A stretch of 64,000 nt of DNA from Limnohabitans sp. 2KL-1. Its GTDB lineage: Bacteria; Pseudomonadota; Gammaproteobacteria; Burkholderiales; Burkholderiaceae_C. The notes below the pieces were generated by a model. That model was not told the origin of the DNA. It did no database searches and was given only the letters and a program-made list of their open reading frames with translations. The stretch spans positions 1 through 64,000 of the forward strand of contig NZ_NESL01000003.1 of the NCBI RefSeq assembly GCF_003063435.1, given 5' to 3'. Below, piece by piece: positions 37,701 through 43,567 of the stretch (within the stretch, counting starts at the first letter, position 1; each line of letters starts with the position of its first letter). A program made the translations under genes and the position numbers.

Positions 37701-38044
37701 TGCACAACTTCAGCGTGCTGGACCTGGGTGTTGGCAATGGCAACAAAGTCAAACTTGGCCTGCAACAGGTGCTGGACCTGTCCACCGACCTGCCGGACAA
37801 CCCCGCCACAACAGACGCGGACGAGTCCAAGATGGTGGTCGTCCATGGCACCTCGCTCAACACGGTTCAACTGGTGGACAGTGTCAACTGGACGGCCGTG
37901 ACCAATTTGGGGGGCACCGCACTGCAAAACAACTTCGGCGCCCAGTTTGGCTTTGAACCGGGTCGAAGCTACACCCAATACACCCACGCTGGCAGTTCTG
38001 CGAGTTTGTTCATCGATCAGATGCTGACCCAAGACCTGTTGTGA
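25784..38044 (+). CDS. Giant BapA-like repetitive surface adhesin (RTX-type C-terminus)
   Basis: 4,086 residues from the ATG at 25784. Residues 1-125 resemble the BapA prefix domain (charged beta-rich, VIEDYYDVMPEGYNGLVG). An Ala/Gly-rich hydrophobic segment follows (127-178). Ig-like units of three alternating types run to about residue 2085 (6 A, 6 B and 5 C units of about 105 residues, plus one extra Ig domain). Then come cadherin-like domains (about 2086-2330), three Ig units, and seven ~88-residue repeats with calcium-type DTDGDGKP (about 2585-3200). Further cadherin/VCBS-like domains follow. Two RTX-like strips (GTAGDDVINGSVGSD, GTSGDDTLTGLANDE) with their following domain fill 3695-4082. 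No Sec signal is present; together with the C-terminal RTX region this points to type I secretion. The role, adhesion or biofilm, is inferred from architecture. Confidence 0.88.
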   Translation: MSKKYKIVVNSGKSENNQTLDAAQGQGDRGQPLRIKAQPGTKYQLQEIGKDKNTAPEYVKVKRVGKNLHIVFEGGNQSDVIIEDYYDVMPEGYNGLVGETHTGNFYEYIPEDPDPKGLIPQLADGGQYVSVALGGAEVVGSGAAVAVLAFNPLLAALGLAGAGAAAVAAQAGTAGATSLVIEPVTADNTLTAQEAQSPNTVVSGRVSGVFAAGDQVTLVINGKNFTGLVNAAGEFSIPVPTADLLADSDKQIAGSVQTGTTGAVNASAVQNYVVDLLAPTIGSVTDNVGNPNDAVVNLTSNGFSNDPTPTLSGLTNPGAVVTIRDGNTVLGTVAAGPNGAWSYTPTTPLGEGAHNLTAATTVDGVTNTSPPFVVNVDTKPPVATVTVDNLSPDNLISGEEVALDSLPVTGKVSGEFRPGDVVTVTVNGKPFTGAVDAQGIFSVKVPMADLKADPDTQFEVSAAVTDAAGNTVNVPGKLDYNVQGTVPNSGVSISLNPVLGDNIITPTEGAQATANLTGKVTGAFTAGDTVTLTLNNKALTTSVNAQGEYTFSAVSMADLKADTDTQADVSVAAKNPQGGLISIASNSQNYMVETTANTGTAITIAVVTADNIVNIAESQNTSTPITGKVSGVFATGDKVTLQINDKSFTGVVDSGGNYSINVPTTDLLADADTQITATVVNAGGLGFSATQKYGVDITPPLAAVTVNNITPDNLISAEEAGQATLPVTGKVIGEFRPGDVVTVSVHGKPFTGTVDSQGNFSVNVPTADLLADPDTLLDVTVAVTDTVGNTTSVTAPKDYGSTAVPPSNEVAISLNPVTGDNIISPSEGQADAIALNGKVTGAFTVGDVVTLSLNGKTQTTQVNAQGEYSFIVNMVDLKADPDTQVEVSILAKKSGTGQTSTAASSQDYAVETTPGTATALVVNPVTSDNILSKTEAQSPNTVVTGKVTGVFAAGDKVTLQVNDKTFTGSVDAQGSFSVNVPTTDLVADGDTQINASVAATTPAGTVTATAVQNYGVDITPPVASVTVDNITPDNLITAQEAGQATLPVSGKVTGEFRPGDVATVSVNDKTFTAAVDAQGNFSVNVPMVDLLADPDTQVEVSVAVTDGAGNTTNTPAVKDYNASVNPGTTAAITLNPVTGDNIISPTEGSQTSVNLTGKVTGPFTAGDAVTVNLNNKTVAGTVNAAGEFTVSVTMADLKADADKTVQVSVLAKDPITGQLQSTQNSQTYAVESLPTTGTALVVNPVTADNLLNKTEAQSPNTAVTGKVTGVFAAGDKVTLQVNDKTFTGSVDAQGSFSVNVPTTDLLADGDTQINASVAATTPAGTVTATAVQNYGVDITPPVASVTVNNITPDNLISAQEAGQTTMPVSGKVSGEFRPGDVVTVKIHGQTFTAPVDSQGNFSVNVPTTDLLADPDTQLEVSVAVTDGAGNTAEALAVKDYAAASVNPGTTAAVTLNPVTGDNIISPTEGNQTTVSLTGKVTGPYTAGDVATINLHNSTVTAAVNAAGEFTVNVNMADLKADADKTLQVSVVAKDPITGQTQVANNSQTYTVETAPQTGTALVVNPLTADNILSKTEAQSPNTAVTGKVTGVFAAGDKVTLQVNDKTFTGSVDAQGSFSVKVPTTDLVADGDTQINASVAATTPAGTVTANAVQNYGVDITPPVASVAVDNITSDNLITAQEAGQATLPVSGKVTGEFRPGDVATVSVNGKTFTAAVDAQGNFSVNVPMVDLLADPDTQVEVSVAVTDGAGNTTNTPAVKDYNASVNPGTTAAITLNPVTGDNIISPSEGSQTSVNLTGKVTGPFTAGDAVTVNLNNKTVAGTVNAAGEFTVSVTMADLKADADKTVQVSVLAKDPITGQLQSTQNSQTYAVESLPTTGTALVVNPVTADNLLNKTEAQSPNTAVTGKVTGVFAAGDKVTLQVNDKTFTGSVDAQGNFSVNVPTTDLLADGDTQINASVAATTPAGTVTANAVQNYGVDITPPVASVTVNNITPDNLISAQEAGQTTMPVSGKVSGEFRPGDVATVSVNDKTFTAAVDAQGSFSVNVPTADLLADPDTQVEVSVAVTDGAGNSSNVTDSVDYNTQVQGNAPVNTVPGLQTTLEDINKVITGLQVSDTDAGTSTMTVTLSVTNGAITLLPSDGVSIATNNTGSVQLTGTLSAINALLAAQNAVTYKPGANYSGTATLTMTSSDGTLSDSDTVTVNIAAVNDAPTGASNTITLLEGSSKTFSAADFGFADALDTPANSLKAVIITALPLAGTLKLSGLNVEAGQSISAADLANLVFTPAPNANGTGYASIGFKVQDNGGTANAGSDTSTNANTLTFNVTDVNPVTVVINEPVVQNDNGTLTVSGTGLKGALVQVTSVNGALLGTATVQDNGTWSLVSAGPVPEGTLTANASLNGDTATDTAPYVDNKPPAVNINEPVTQNPNGTLTVSGTSEPGATIKVTGYAGVEVGTTIVLQNGTWSVTSKVPVKQGELTAAATDINSEVATDTAPYVDNKPPVVQITEPVFQNTNGTLLVEGTSEPGATIVVKDVNNAIIGTTTVLVNGTWKLTSAGTVPFGTLTATATDINANVATDTAPYADGLDISNLDAKDTDGDGKPTVSGVINKPNQVVTITDPEGKTHTTMAGPDGKFSLELPAAPTPLEGPYTATAVNGADSATESVTETDLTAPVVTNVDVVDTDGDGKPTVTGQTDPNLVVTITDPEGKTHTVAAGPDGKFSVEIDPAPSPLTGNYTVTAVDPAGNTSAPVTVNETDLLAPVITNLDAKDTDGDGKPTVSGKVDEPNLVVTITDPEGKTHTVLAGPNGEFSIELDPAPNPVLGNYTATTVDAAGNVSAPVTINETDLTAPVITNLDVKDTDGDGKPTVTGQVNEPNLVVTITDPDGITHTVTAGPDGKFSLELDPAPLQLLGTYTAITVDGANVLSLPVSVMETDLTAPVVTNVDVVDTDGDGKPTVTGQTDPNLVVTITDPEGKTHTVAAGPDGKFSVEIDPAPSPLTGNYTVTAVDPAGNTSAPVTVNETDLLAPVITNLDAKDTDGDGKPTVSGVVDTPNVKVTITDPEGKTHTTMAGPDGKFSLELPAAPTQLQGTYTAKAVDGAGNTSAPVSVTETDLTAPVVTNVVVGDPDGDGKPSVSGKVDEPNAVVTITDPAGGTHTVTAGPDGVFTVEIDPAPSTIIGTYGVTAVDPAGNTSAPVTGQLGSAIPVNINEPLTQNPSGTITVTGTGEEGATIEVKDVNNVLIGTVTVVNGIWSLDSAGEVPAGQLTATSTNLNNQVTSDSAPYNNTPLAVLDEAQGTEDSTLLSGNVSTNDTHKDGTETYELTSLPTGTHGTLAFSPDGGWTYTRTADLNPIQTAALETFTYKVKDSAGKETTAQLKISLTPVNDAPVVTRDSIDYVLYTENGAPVAAMTAPIRVSDVDSANLQGATVRVGSFTNPNPFMVGDVLTFTLPPGSNISGNYNNTTGVLTFTGVATVAEYQDALNAVKYHHTRDDYATDTTRKVFWSVTDESGQTNVGSSPYTWIAVKKLNDSPVLPDANLVLPSIQPLTSLLLPTDENRYALGVSANTLVTGVTDADVVNVVNGVAIIGVNTAMGTLYLSGDGGVTWTTPAFEVSSGNAILLKGQANKRIYFQPHVGVEGTIADALTIRAWDTTNNEPESVLGMQVQGYNITAVGGSTAFSSTTDTVSLTVATLASSPAYNGTAGDDVINGSVGSDVILAKGGIDQINADDGNDKIVVNDSNVQSLPAVNAANFDGGAGINTLKLTVANTLLDLTNVTVQGKVNHFSVLDITGNGNNTLKINLQNVQTLSGAQDNLATADADESKMLVVQAGSGDAVSLQNTLNWATLSGLGGDSLTTLYGSEYGFIADHKYTQFSQSGATLFVDELAPVADIVGTSGDDTLTGLANDEVIFGNGGVDQINAAAGNDTVILNGNSVATLANANTAQVDGGAGVNALQISGVNVNMDLTNTTVAGKVHNFSVLDLGVGNGNKVKLGLQQVLDLSTDLPDNPATTDADESKMVVVHGTSLNTVQLVDSVNWTAVTNLGGTALQNNFGAQFGFEPGRSYTQYTHAGSSASLFIDQMLTQDLL
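26319..32035 (+). repeat. Higher-order A-B-C Ig-repeat array, ~960-bp period
   Basis: Three ~320-bp unit types follow each other in the order A-B-C. A contains SPNTxVTGKVTGVFAAGDKV, B contains NLITAQEAGQ and EFRPGDV, and C contains TGDNIISPTEG. Type-A units start near 27580, 28540, 29500, 30463 and 31423, so the period is 960-963 bp. An earlier, more diverged set begins at 26319 with one extra Ig domain after its A unit. The array ends on A-B. Later copies share long identical DNA stretches, for example around 29590-29870 and 31510-31830. Confidence 0.85.
33540..35390 (+). repeat. Seven tandem ~266-bp repeats encoding DTDGDGKP units
   Basis: Units start near 33540, 33807, 34071, 34338, 34602, 34866 and 35133. 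Each encodes about 88 residues: an entry strand (TAPVVTNVD), a calcium-type loop DTDGDGKPTV, VVTITDPEGKTHT, and a closing YTxTAVDxAGN. Bases 33781-34122 are identical to 34579-34920 (342 bp, offset 798 = three units). Confidence 0.85.
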
Positions 38045-38049
38045 ACCTG

Positions 38050-38083
38050 ACGGGGCCGCAGTGATGCGGCCCCGTCGGTTTTG
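38050..38083 (+). terminator. Rho-independent terminator of the first adhesin gene
   Basis: 11-bp perfect stem (38050-38060 with 38065-38075, ACGGGGCCGCA) with a GTGA loop, then CGGTTTTG. It starts five bases after the stop codon. Confidence 0.85.
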
Positions 38084-38236
38084 TGTAAAAACATGTAATA
38101 AGTTATCGTTATTAACGATTAATTGTTGATTTTGATATTTTATTTAAATAAAATTAATCAAAATTAAGTCAGACTTGCCTTGTTTTGAACACGCGCAAGC
38201 CATTCCCCCATCAACCCCGCCGATTAGAAGACCGCC
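38084..38236 (+). promoter_or_regulatory. AT-rich upstream region of the second adhesin, with palindromes
   Basis: AT-rich leader of the frameshifted giant gene. It holds ATCGTT-ATT-AACGAT (38105-38119), a 6-bp inverted repeat, and the perfect 16-base palindrome TTTTATTTAAATAAAA (38138-38153), which sits inside a longer imperfect palindrome. These look like operator or nucleoid-protein sites. No sigma-70 promoter could be fixed with confidence. Confidence 0.45.
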
Positions 38237-41200
38237 ATGACCACAGAAAACACCACCACGACGACCACCCCCGCAACCTTGACATTGTTCGGGACCGATA
38301 ATTTGGACGGTACTTTGGTGGTGTTTGGCGTGACGCAAGGCGTCGCTGTGGGGGCCGAAATCAGCATTCTCATCTCTGATGTCCAAGGCAATACCACCAC
38401 GGTCACGGCCATAGTTGGCCCCGATGGCAGTTACGAGGTGCTTGCCACAGACATCGGCATGCTCTTGCCGGGCAAGTTGACTGCAACGGCCAGCGTGGAT
38501 GCACTTTTGGTCCCGGCAGAGATTGATTTGGCCGGCATGGCTCAAAGTGACCCGATTCTCATCACGTCGAGCGAGATAAATGGGCTGAACCAGATCAACA
38601 TCGTGGGAAAGGCCCCCACCATGGCCCCCAATGATCAATTGACCCTGGTGATTCGGGACAAAAATGGCACCAGCATCGAGGTGACCGCCGTGGTGCAAGC
38701 GGATAAAACTTTCAGCTTGCAAGGTGTTCCCACACAAGGCTTGGTCGATGGTGTTTTGGTGATCGATGTGTTGGCACAAAACGCCGGTACCAACATCAGC
38801 GTGGTCAATGCGGCCACCGTGACATTGGCAACGCAGTTGCCCGCCGGCGCAGACAAAATCGTCCAAGCCAACGAAGACGTGCCTTACGCGCTGACGGTGG
38901 CTGATTTCGGTTACGACGCTTCTGCGGGGTACACCATGAAGGGCATCAAAATTGCCAGTGCACCCGCCTTGGGCTTGCTCAAGTTCAATGGTGTGCCCGT
39001 GACCATGGACCAATTTGTATCGGTTGCAGACCTCAATGCTGGCAAGTTGGTTTATCAAGCCGCGCAAGATGCCAACGGCAACGGCTACGCCAACTTCATG
39101 TTCAAAGTGTTGGACAGCCGTGCAGGCATCAACGAAGACCCTGTGGCCAACACTATCACCTTCAACGTCGCGCCCGGCAATGACGCACCGGTGCTGAACG
39201 TGGGCAGCACAGTGCTCTACACCGAAAACGAAGCGGCCAAGGTCATCAACAACCTGATCACCGTCACCGACGTGGACAACGCCACCTTGAGCAACGCCAC
39301 CGTGACCATCTCGGGTGGTTTCAAGATCGGTGAAGACGTGCTGAGCTTCACCAATGCAGGTGTCGCGACCATGGGCAACATCACCGGCAGCTACAACACC
39401 ACCACCGGCGTGATGAGCCTGATCTCGTCAGGCAACTCAGCCACAAAGGCCCAGTGGGAAACCGCCTTGCGCGCCGTGGCGTATAACAACACGTCGGATA
39501 ACCCCACCACAGCAGCGCGCACGGTCAGCTACGTGGTCAACGATGGCACCGTGAACGGCAACACCGTCACCTCCACCATCAACCTCATGCCTGTCAACGA
39601 TGCACCGGTGCTGAACGTGGGCAGCACACTGGCCTACACCGAAAACGATGCGGCCAAGGTCATCAACAGCGTGATCACCGTGAACGACGTGGACAGCTCC
39701 ACCTTGACCAGCGCCACCGTGACCATCTCGGGTGGTTTCATGCCTGGTGAAGACGTGCTGAGCTTCACCAACACCGGCATGGGCAACATCACCGGCACCT
39801 ACAGCGCTGGCGTGATGAGCCTGAGCTCGGCAGGCGGCACAGCCACCACGGCCGAATGGCAAGCCGCCCTGCGCGCCGTGGCGTACAACAACACGTCGGA
39901 TAACCCGAGCACGGCAGCGCGCACGGTCAGCTACGTGGTCAACGACGGCAGCGTGAACGGCAACACCGTCACCTCCACCATCAACCTCACGCCCGTCAAC
40001 GACGCACCGGTGCTGAACGTGGGCAGCACACTGGCCTACACCGAAAACGATGCGGCCAAGGTCATCAACGGCCTGATCACCGTGAACGACGTGGACAACG
40101 CCACTTTGACCAGCGCCACCGTGACCATCTCGGGCGGTTTCATGACCGGTGAAGACGTGCTGAGCTTCACCAACAGCGGCATGGGCAACATCACCGGCAG
40201 CTACAACACCACCTCAGGCGTGATGAGCCTGAGCTCGGCAGGCGGCACGGCCACAAAGGCCCAGTGGGAAGCCGCCTTGCGCGCCGTGGCGTACAACAAC
40301 ACCTCAGACGCCCCCAGCACAGCAGCGCGCACGGTCAGCTACGTGGTCAACGACGGCACCGTGAACGGCAACACCGTCACCTCCACCATCAACCTCACGC
40401 CCGTCAACGACGCACCGGTGCTGAACGTGGGCAGCACACTGGCCTACACCGAAAACGATGCGGCCAAGGTCATCAACAGCCTGATCACCGTGAACGACAT
40501 GGACAACGCCACTTTGACCAGCGCCACCGTGACCATCACGGGCGGCTTCATGACCGGTCAAGACGTGCTGAGCTTCACCAACAGCGGCATGGGCAACATC
40601 ACCGGCAGCTACAACACCACCTCAGGCGTGATGAGCCTCAGTTCGGCAGGCGGCACGGCCACAAAGGCCCAGTGGGAAGCCGCCTTGCGCGCCGTGGCGT
40701 ACAACAACACCTCAGACGCCCCCAGCACAGCAGCGCGCACGGTCAGCTACGTGGTCAACGATGGCACCGTGAACGGCAACACCGTCAACTCCACCATCAA
40801 CCTCACGCCCGTCAACGACGCACCGGTGCTGAACGTGGGCAGCACACTGGCCTACACCGAAAACGATGCGGCCAAGGCCATCAACGGCCTGATCACCGTG
40901 AACGACGTGGACAACGCCACTTTGACCAGCGCCACCGTGACCATCTCGGGCGGCTTCATGACCGGTCAAGACGTGCTGAGCTTCACCAACAGCGGCATGG
41001 GCAACATCACCGGCAGCTACAACACCTCCTCAGGCGTGATGAGCCTCAGTTCGGCAGGCGGCACGGCCACAAAGGCCCAGTGGGAAGCCGCCTTGCGCGC
41101 CGTGGCGTACAACAACACCTCAGACGCCCCCAGCACAGCAGCGCGCACGGTCAGCTACGTGGTCAACGATGGCACCGTGAACGGCAACACCGTCAACTCC

Positions 41201-43567
41201 ACCATCAACGTCACGGCGGTCAACGACGCGCCCACAGGCACCAACGCCACCCTCACGGTGGATGAAGACGGCAGCAGAACCTTCACAGCCGCAGACTTCG
41301 GCTTTGCCGACGCGGCTGACAACCCTGCCAACGCGCTGAGCACGGTCATCATCACTGCGCTGCCTGTTGCGGGCACACTCAAACTCAACGGCTCGCTGGT
41401 CACGCAAGGCCTGCCGATCGCCGTGGCTGATCTTGGCACCTTGGTGTATGCGCCCACACCCAACGCCAACGGCAACGGCTACGCCACCATTGGCTTCAAG
41501 GTCAAAGACAACGGGGGCATGGCCAACGGCGGGGTGGACACCAGCGCCACCGCCAACACCCTGACCATCAACGTCACCGCCGTCAACGATGCCCCCGTGC
41601 TGGCCGACACCAACGTGAGCATGTCGGCAGTCCTTCAGGGCAGCGGTGCGGTGCCCACAGGGGCCGTGGGCGTACTGGTCAGCACCCTGGTGGGCGGCGT
41701 GTCCGACATCGATGCGGGCGCGGTCAAGGGCATTGCCATCACCGACGTCAACACCGCCAAGGGCACGCTGTACTACAGCCTCAACGGCGGCACCAACTGG
41801 ACCGAACTCACCGATGCCACCACCAGCACGGCCCGTCTGCTCAAAGCCGATGCGGACAACCGCGTTTACTTCAAAGCTGCAGCCACCACCGCCGGCGCTG
41901 TGGCCGATGCCTTGACCTTCCGCGCCTGGGACACCACCACGGGCACCGAAGGCCAAACCGCCAACGTCACGCCCTCGGGCGGCACCACCGCGTTTTCGCA
42001 AACCCCTGACACCGTCAGCGAATACGTGGTTCAGCCCGTCACCATCAACGTGGTGTCCACCGATGACCTGGTGGCCAAAGGCGAAGCCATCCCGCTCACG
42101 GGCAAGGCCGACCCCAACGCCCTGGTGTCGCTGAACATCAACGGGGCCATTCGCGAAGTGACAGCCGATGCTTTGGGCGACTGGAGCTACAACGCCAGCC
42201 CCGTGGCCGCGGTGCAGCAAGTGCGCTACATCATGGTGCGCAAGAATCTGTTGAACGGCAACGGCGGGGACGCCGACGGTTACTTTGGCATCTCTGAACT
42301 CAGTGCCAGCCAAGGCGGCACCAACCTGGCAGCGGGCAAAACCGTCACCACCTCGCTGGGCGGCGTGAGCGGCACGACCACCGTCTTGACCGATGGCAGT
42401 TTGAGTGGCGGCGTCAGCGTCTTGGCTGCTGGCGAGCAATGGGTCCAAATCGACTTGGGTGCCAGTTACGCCGTGGACAGCGTCAAGGCGGGTGCAGTGC
42501 AGGGTATCAACGGCTATGGCTACAGCAACTCGATGGGTTTGAACGGCGCGACCATTTACACCTCGTTGACCGACATGTCGGCCATGACCACGACCCAGCT
42601 CAACGCAGCGGCGGCTGGCACCACCCCCACCGTGGGCAGCACCGCCATCAGCGGTGTCGTCAACAACGGCACATTCAGCGACAACAAAGACCTGTTTCTG
42701 GAAGGCGCCAACACCATCACCGCATCAGAATTGGTGCAGGCCGTCAGCAGCCAGGCAACACGCGTGGTGTCGATGGACAGGATCGCACCGGTGACCATCG
42801 TCACCAGCGCCGCACTCAGTGCCGACACCGGCACCTCCACCACCGACTTCGTCACCAGCGTGGCCGCGCAAACCATCACCGGCAACCTGAGCGCCAACCT
42901 GGCCACGGGTGAACAAGTCATGGTCTCGCTGGACAACGGCCTGACCTGGACCGCCGCCACCGCCACCGTGGGCACCAGCACCTGGAGCTTGCCGGGCGTG
43001 ACGCTGGTGGGCAGCAACACCTTGCAAGCCAAAGTGGTGGACACCGCAGGCAACGGCAGCACGCCCTATACCCACACCTACGCGTATGTGCCGGTGTCGA
43101 ACTTGACCCTCGGCATCACCCAGATTGACGACAACGCAGGCACACCCTCAACCGTGTTGTCAGGCGGCACGACTAACGACACCACGCCCCAACTGCTGGG
43201 CACCTTGGGCGGGGCCACGCAAGGCGCGGCCTTGGCCACCAACGAAGTCGTCAACGTGTACCGCACGCCCAACCTGGCCGTGGCCACGGTGGTGCAGGCC
43301 GGCACACTGGCTGGCGATCAAATTTTGAGCGGCAATGCGCTGACTTACTACAACAACGGCAATGGCAACTACGGCGCACAGGCAATGTGTACCTGCCCAC
43401 CACCCCCGCCAACGGCGACATGGTGGTCATCAGCAAAGGCTCCGGCTGGGGCATCACGGTGTACGCAGGCAGCACGGTGGTTGGCAATTTGGGCTCGCCC
43501 GGTGTCAACAGCGGTGGGCAGGACAACCTGTATTTCAAGTGGGACACCACCAAAGGCCAATGGCTGA
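38237..43567 (+). CDS. Giant repetitive adhesin, 5' part (broken by a frameshift)
   Basis: 1,776 residues as read, of which the last ~60 are out of frame. Residues 1-315 form an N-terminal block also found in the third adhesin (LTLFGTD..., then IVGKAPTMAPNDQLTL and YDASAGYTMKGIKIA). Five ~136-residue repeats (about 316-995) begin NDAPVLNVGSTLAYTEN. A cadherin-like domain and a second beta domain follow (about 1000-1260). A discoidin/F5-8C-like segment lies at about 1323-1488 (GYFGISELSASQGGTNLAAG, WVQIDLGASYAVDSVKAG), then Ig-like domains. No signal peptide. The sensible reading passes from this frame into the frame of the next entry near 43381, which implies one missing base. The intact gene would run from 38237 to 58245 and encode about 6,670 residues. 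Confidence 0.85.
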   Translation: MTTENTTTTTTPATLTLFGTDNLDGTLVVFGVTQGVAVGAEISILISDVQGNTTTVTAIVGPDGSYEVLATDIGMLLPGKLTATASVDALLVPAEIDLAGMAQSDPILITSSEINGLNQINIVGKAPTMAPNDQLTLVIRDKNGTSIEVTAVVQADKTFSLQGVPTQGLVDGVLVIDVLAQNAGTNISVVNAATVTLATQLPAGADKIVQANEDVPYALTVADFGYDASAGYTMKGIKIASAPALGLLKFNGVPVTMDQFVSVADLNAGKLVYQAAQDANGNGYANFMFKVLDSRAGINEDPVANTITFNVAPGNDAPVLNVGSTVLYTENEAAKVINNLITVTDVDNATLSNATVTISGGFKIGEDVLSFTNAGVATMGNITGSYNTTTGVMSLISSGNSATKAQWETALRAVAYNNTSDNPTTAARTVSYVVNDGTVNGNTVTSTINLMPVNDAPVLNVGSTLAYTENDAAKVINSVITVNDVDSSTLTSATVTISGGFMPGEDVLSFTNTGMGNITGTYSAGVMSLSSAGGTATTAEWQAALRAVAYNNTSDNPSTAARTVSYVVNDGSVNGNTVTSTINLTPVNDAPVLNVGSTLAYTENDAAKVINGLITVNDVDNATLTSATVTISGGFMTGEDVLSFTNSGMGNITGSYNTTSGVMSLSSAGGTATKAQWEAALRAVAYNNTSDAPSTAARTVSYVVNDGTVNGNTVTSTINLTPVNDAPVLNVGSTLAYTENDAAKVINSLITVNDMDNATLTSATVTITGGFMTGQDVLSFTNSGMGNITGSYNTTSGVMSLSSAGGTATKAQWEAALRAVAYNNTSDAPSTAARTVSYVVNDGTVNGNTVNSTINLTPVNDAPVLNVGSTLAYTENDAAKAINGLITVNDVDNATLTSATVTISGGFMTGQDVLSFTNSGMGNITGSYNTSSGVMSLSSAGGTATKAQWEAALRAVAYNNTSDAPSTAARTVSYVVNDGTVNGNTVNSTINVTAVNDAPTGTNATLTVDEDGSRTFTAADFGFADAADNPANALSTVIITALPVAGTLKLNGSLVTQGLPIAVADLGTLVYAPTPNANGNGYATIGFKVKDNGGMANGGVDTSATANTLTINVTAVNDAPVLADTNVSMSAVLQGSGAVPTGAVGVLVSTLVGGVSDIDAGAVKGIAITDVNTAKGTLYYSLNGGTNWTELTDATTSTARLLKADADNRVYFKAAATTAGAVADALTFRAWDTTTGTEGQTANVTPSGGTTAFSQTPDTVSEYVVQPVTINVVSTDDLVAKGEAIPLTGKADPNALVSLNINGAIREVTADALGDWSYNASPVAAVQQVRYIMVRKNLLNGNGGDADGYFGISELSASQGGTNLAAGKTVTTSLGGVSGTTTVLTDGSLSGGVSVLAAGEQWVQIDLGASYAVDSVKAGAVQGINGYGYSNSMGLNGATIYTSLTDMSAMTTTQLNAAAAGTTPTVGSTAISGVVNNGTFSDNKDLFLEGANTITASELVQAVSSQATRVVSMDRIAPVTIVTSAALSADTGTSTTDFVTSVAAQTITGNLSANLATGEQVMVSLDNGLTWTAATATVGTSTWSLPGVTLVGSNTLQAKVVDTAGNGSTPYTHTYAYVPVSNLTLGITQIDDNAGTPSTVLSGGTTNDTTPQLLGTLGGATQGAALATNEVVNVYRTPNLAVATVVQAGTLAGDQILSGNALTYYNNGNGNYGAQAMCTCPPPPPTATWWSSAKAPAGASRCTQAARWLAIWARPVSTAVGRTTCISSGTPPKANG
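39182..41221 (+). repeat. Five tandem ~408-bp repeats
   Basis: Copies of the motif GTGCTGAACGTGGGCAGCAC lie at 39191, 39608, 40010, 40418 and 40826, so spacing is 417, 402, 408 and 408 bp. The last three copies differ at only a few positions per 408 bp, while the first two are more diverged. Each encodes one cadherin/Ig-like domain ending VSYVVNDGTVNGNTV. Confidence 0.88.
43373..43390 (+). other. Apparent -1 frameshift point inside the 20-kb adhesin gene
   Basis: Up to CAG at 43379-43381 the upstream frame gives adhesin-like protein (NGNGNYGAQ). From GGC at 43381-43383 the other frame does (GNVYLPTTPANGD). Adding one G to the GG at 43381-43382 would give GAQ-GNVYLP without a break. This is either a lost base in the genome or a homopolymer sequencing or assembly error. 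Confidence 0.75.

Noticed and set aside
38237-38700. Sec signal peptide at the start of the second adhesin
   Set aside because: N-terminus is Thr-rich and hydrophilic with no hydrophobic core; type I secretion is more likely.
26319-41221. Regular direct repeats as a possible CRISPR array
   Set aside because: Repeat units are 266-960 bp, fully coding and in frame, with no short repeat/spacer pattern.
40264-41265. 333-codon plus-strand frame rich in Arg, His and Gln over the 408-bp repeats
   Set aside because: Shadow of the adhesin frame; repeats exactly with the real repeats and has non-protein composition.
43401-43410. C5 run as a slippery site for programmed frameshifting
   Set aside because: The downstream frame already makes sense from 43381, so the shift must occur before this run.
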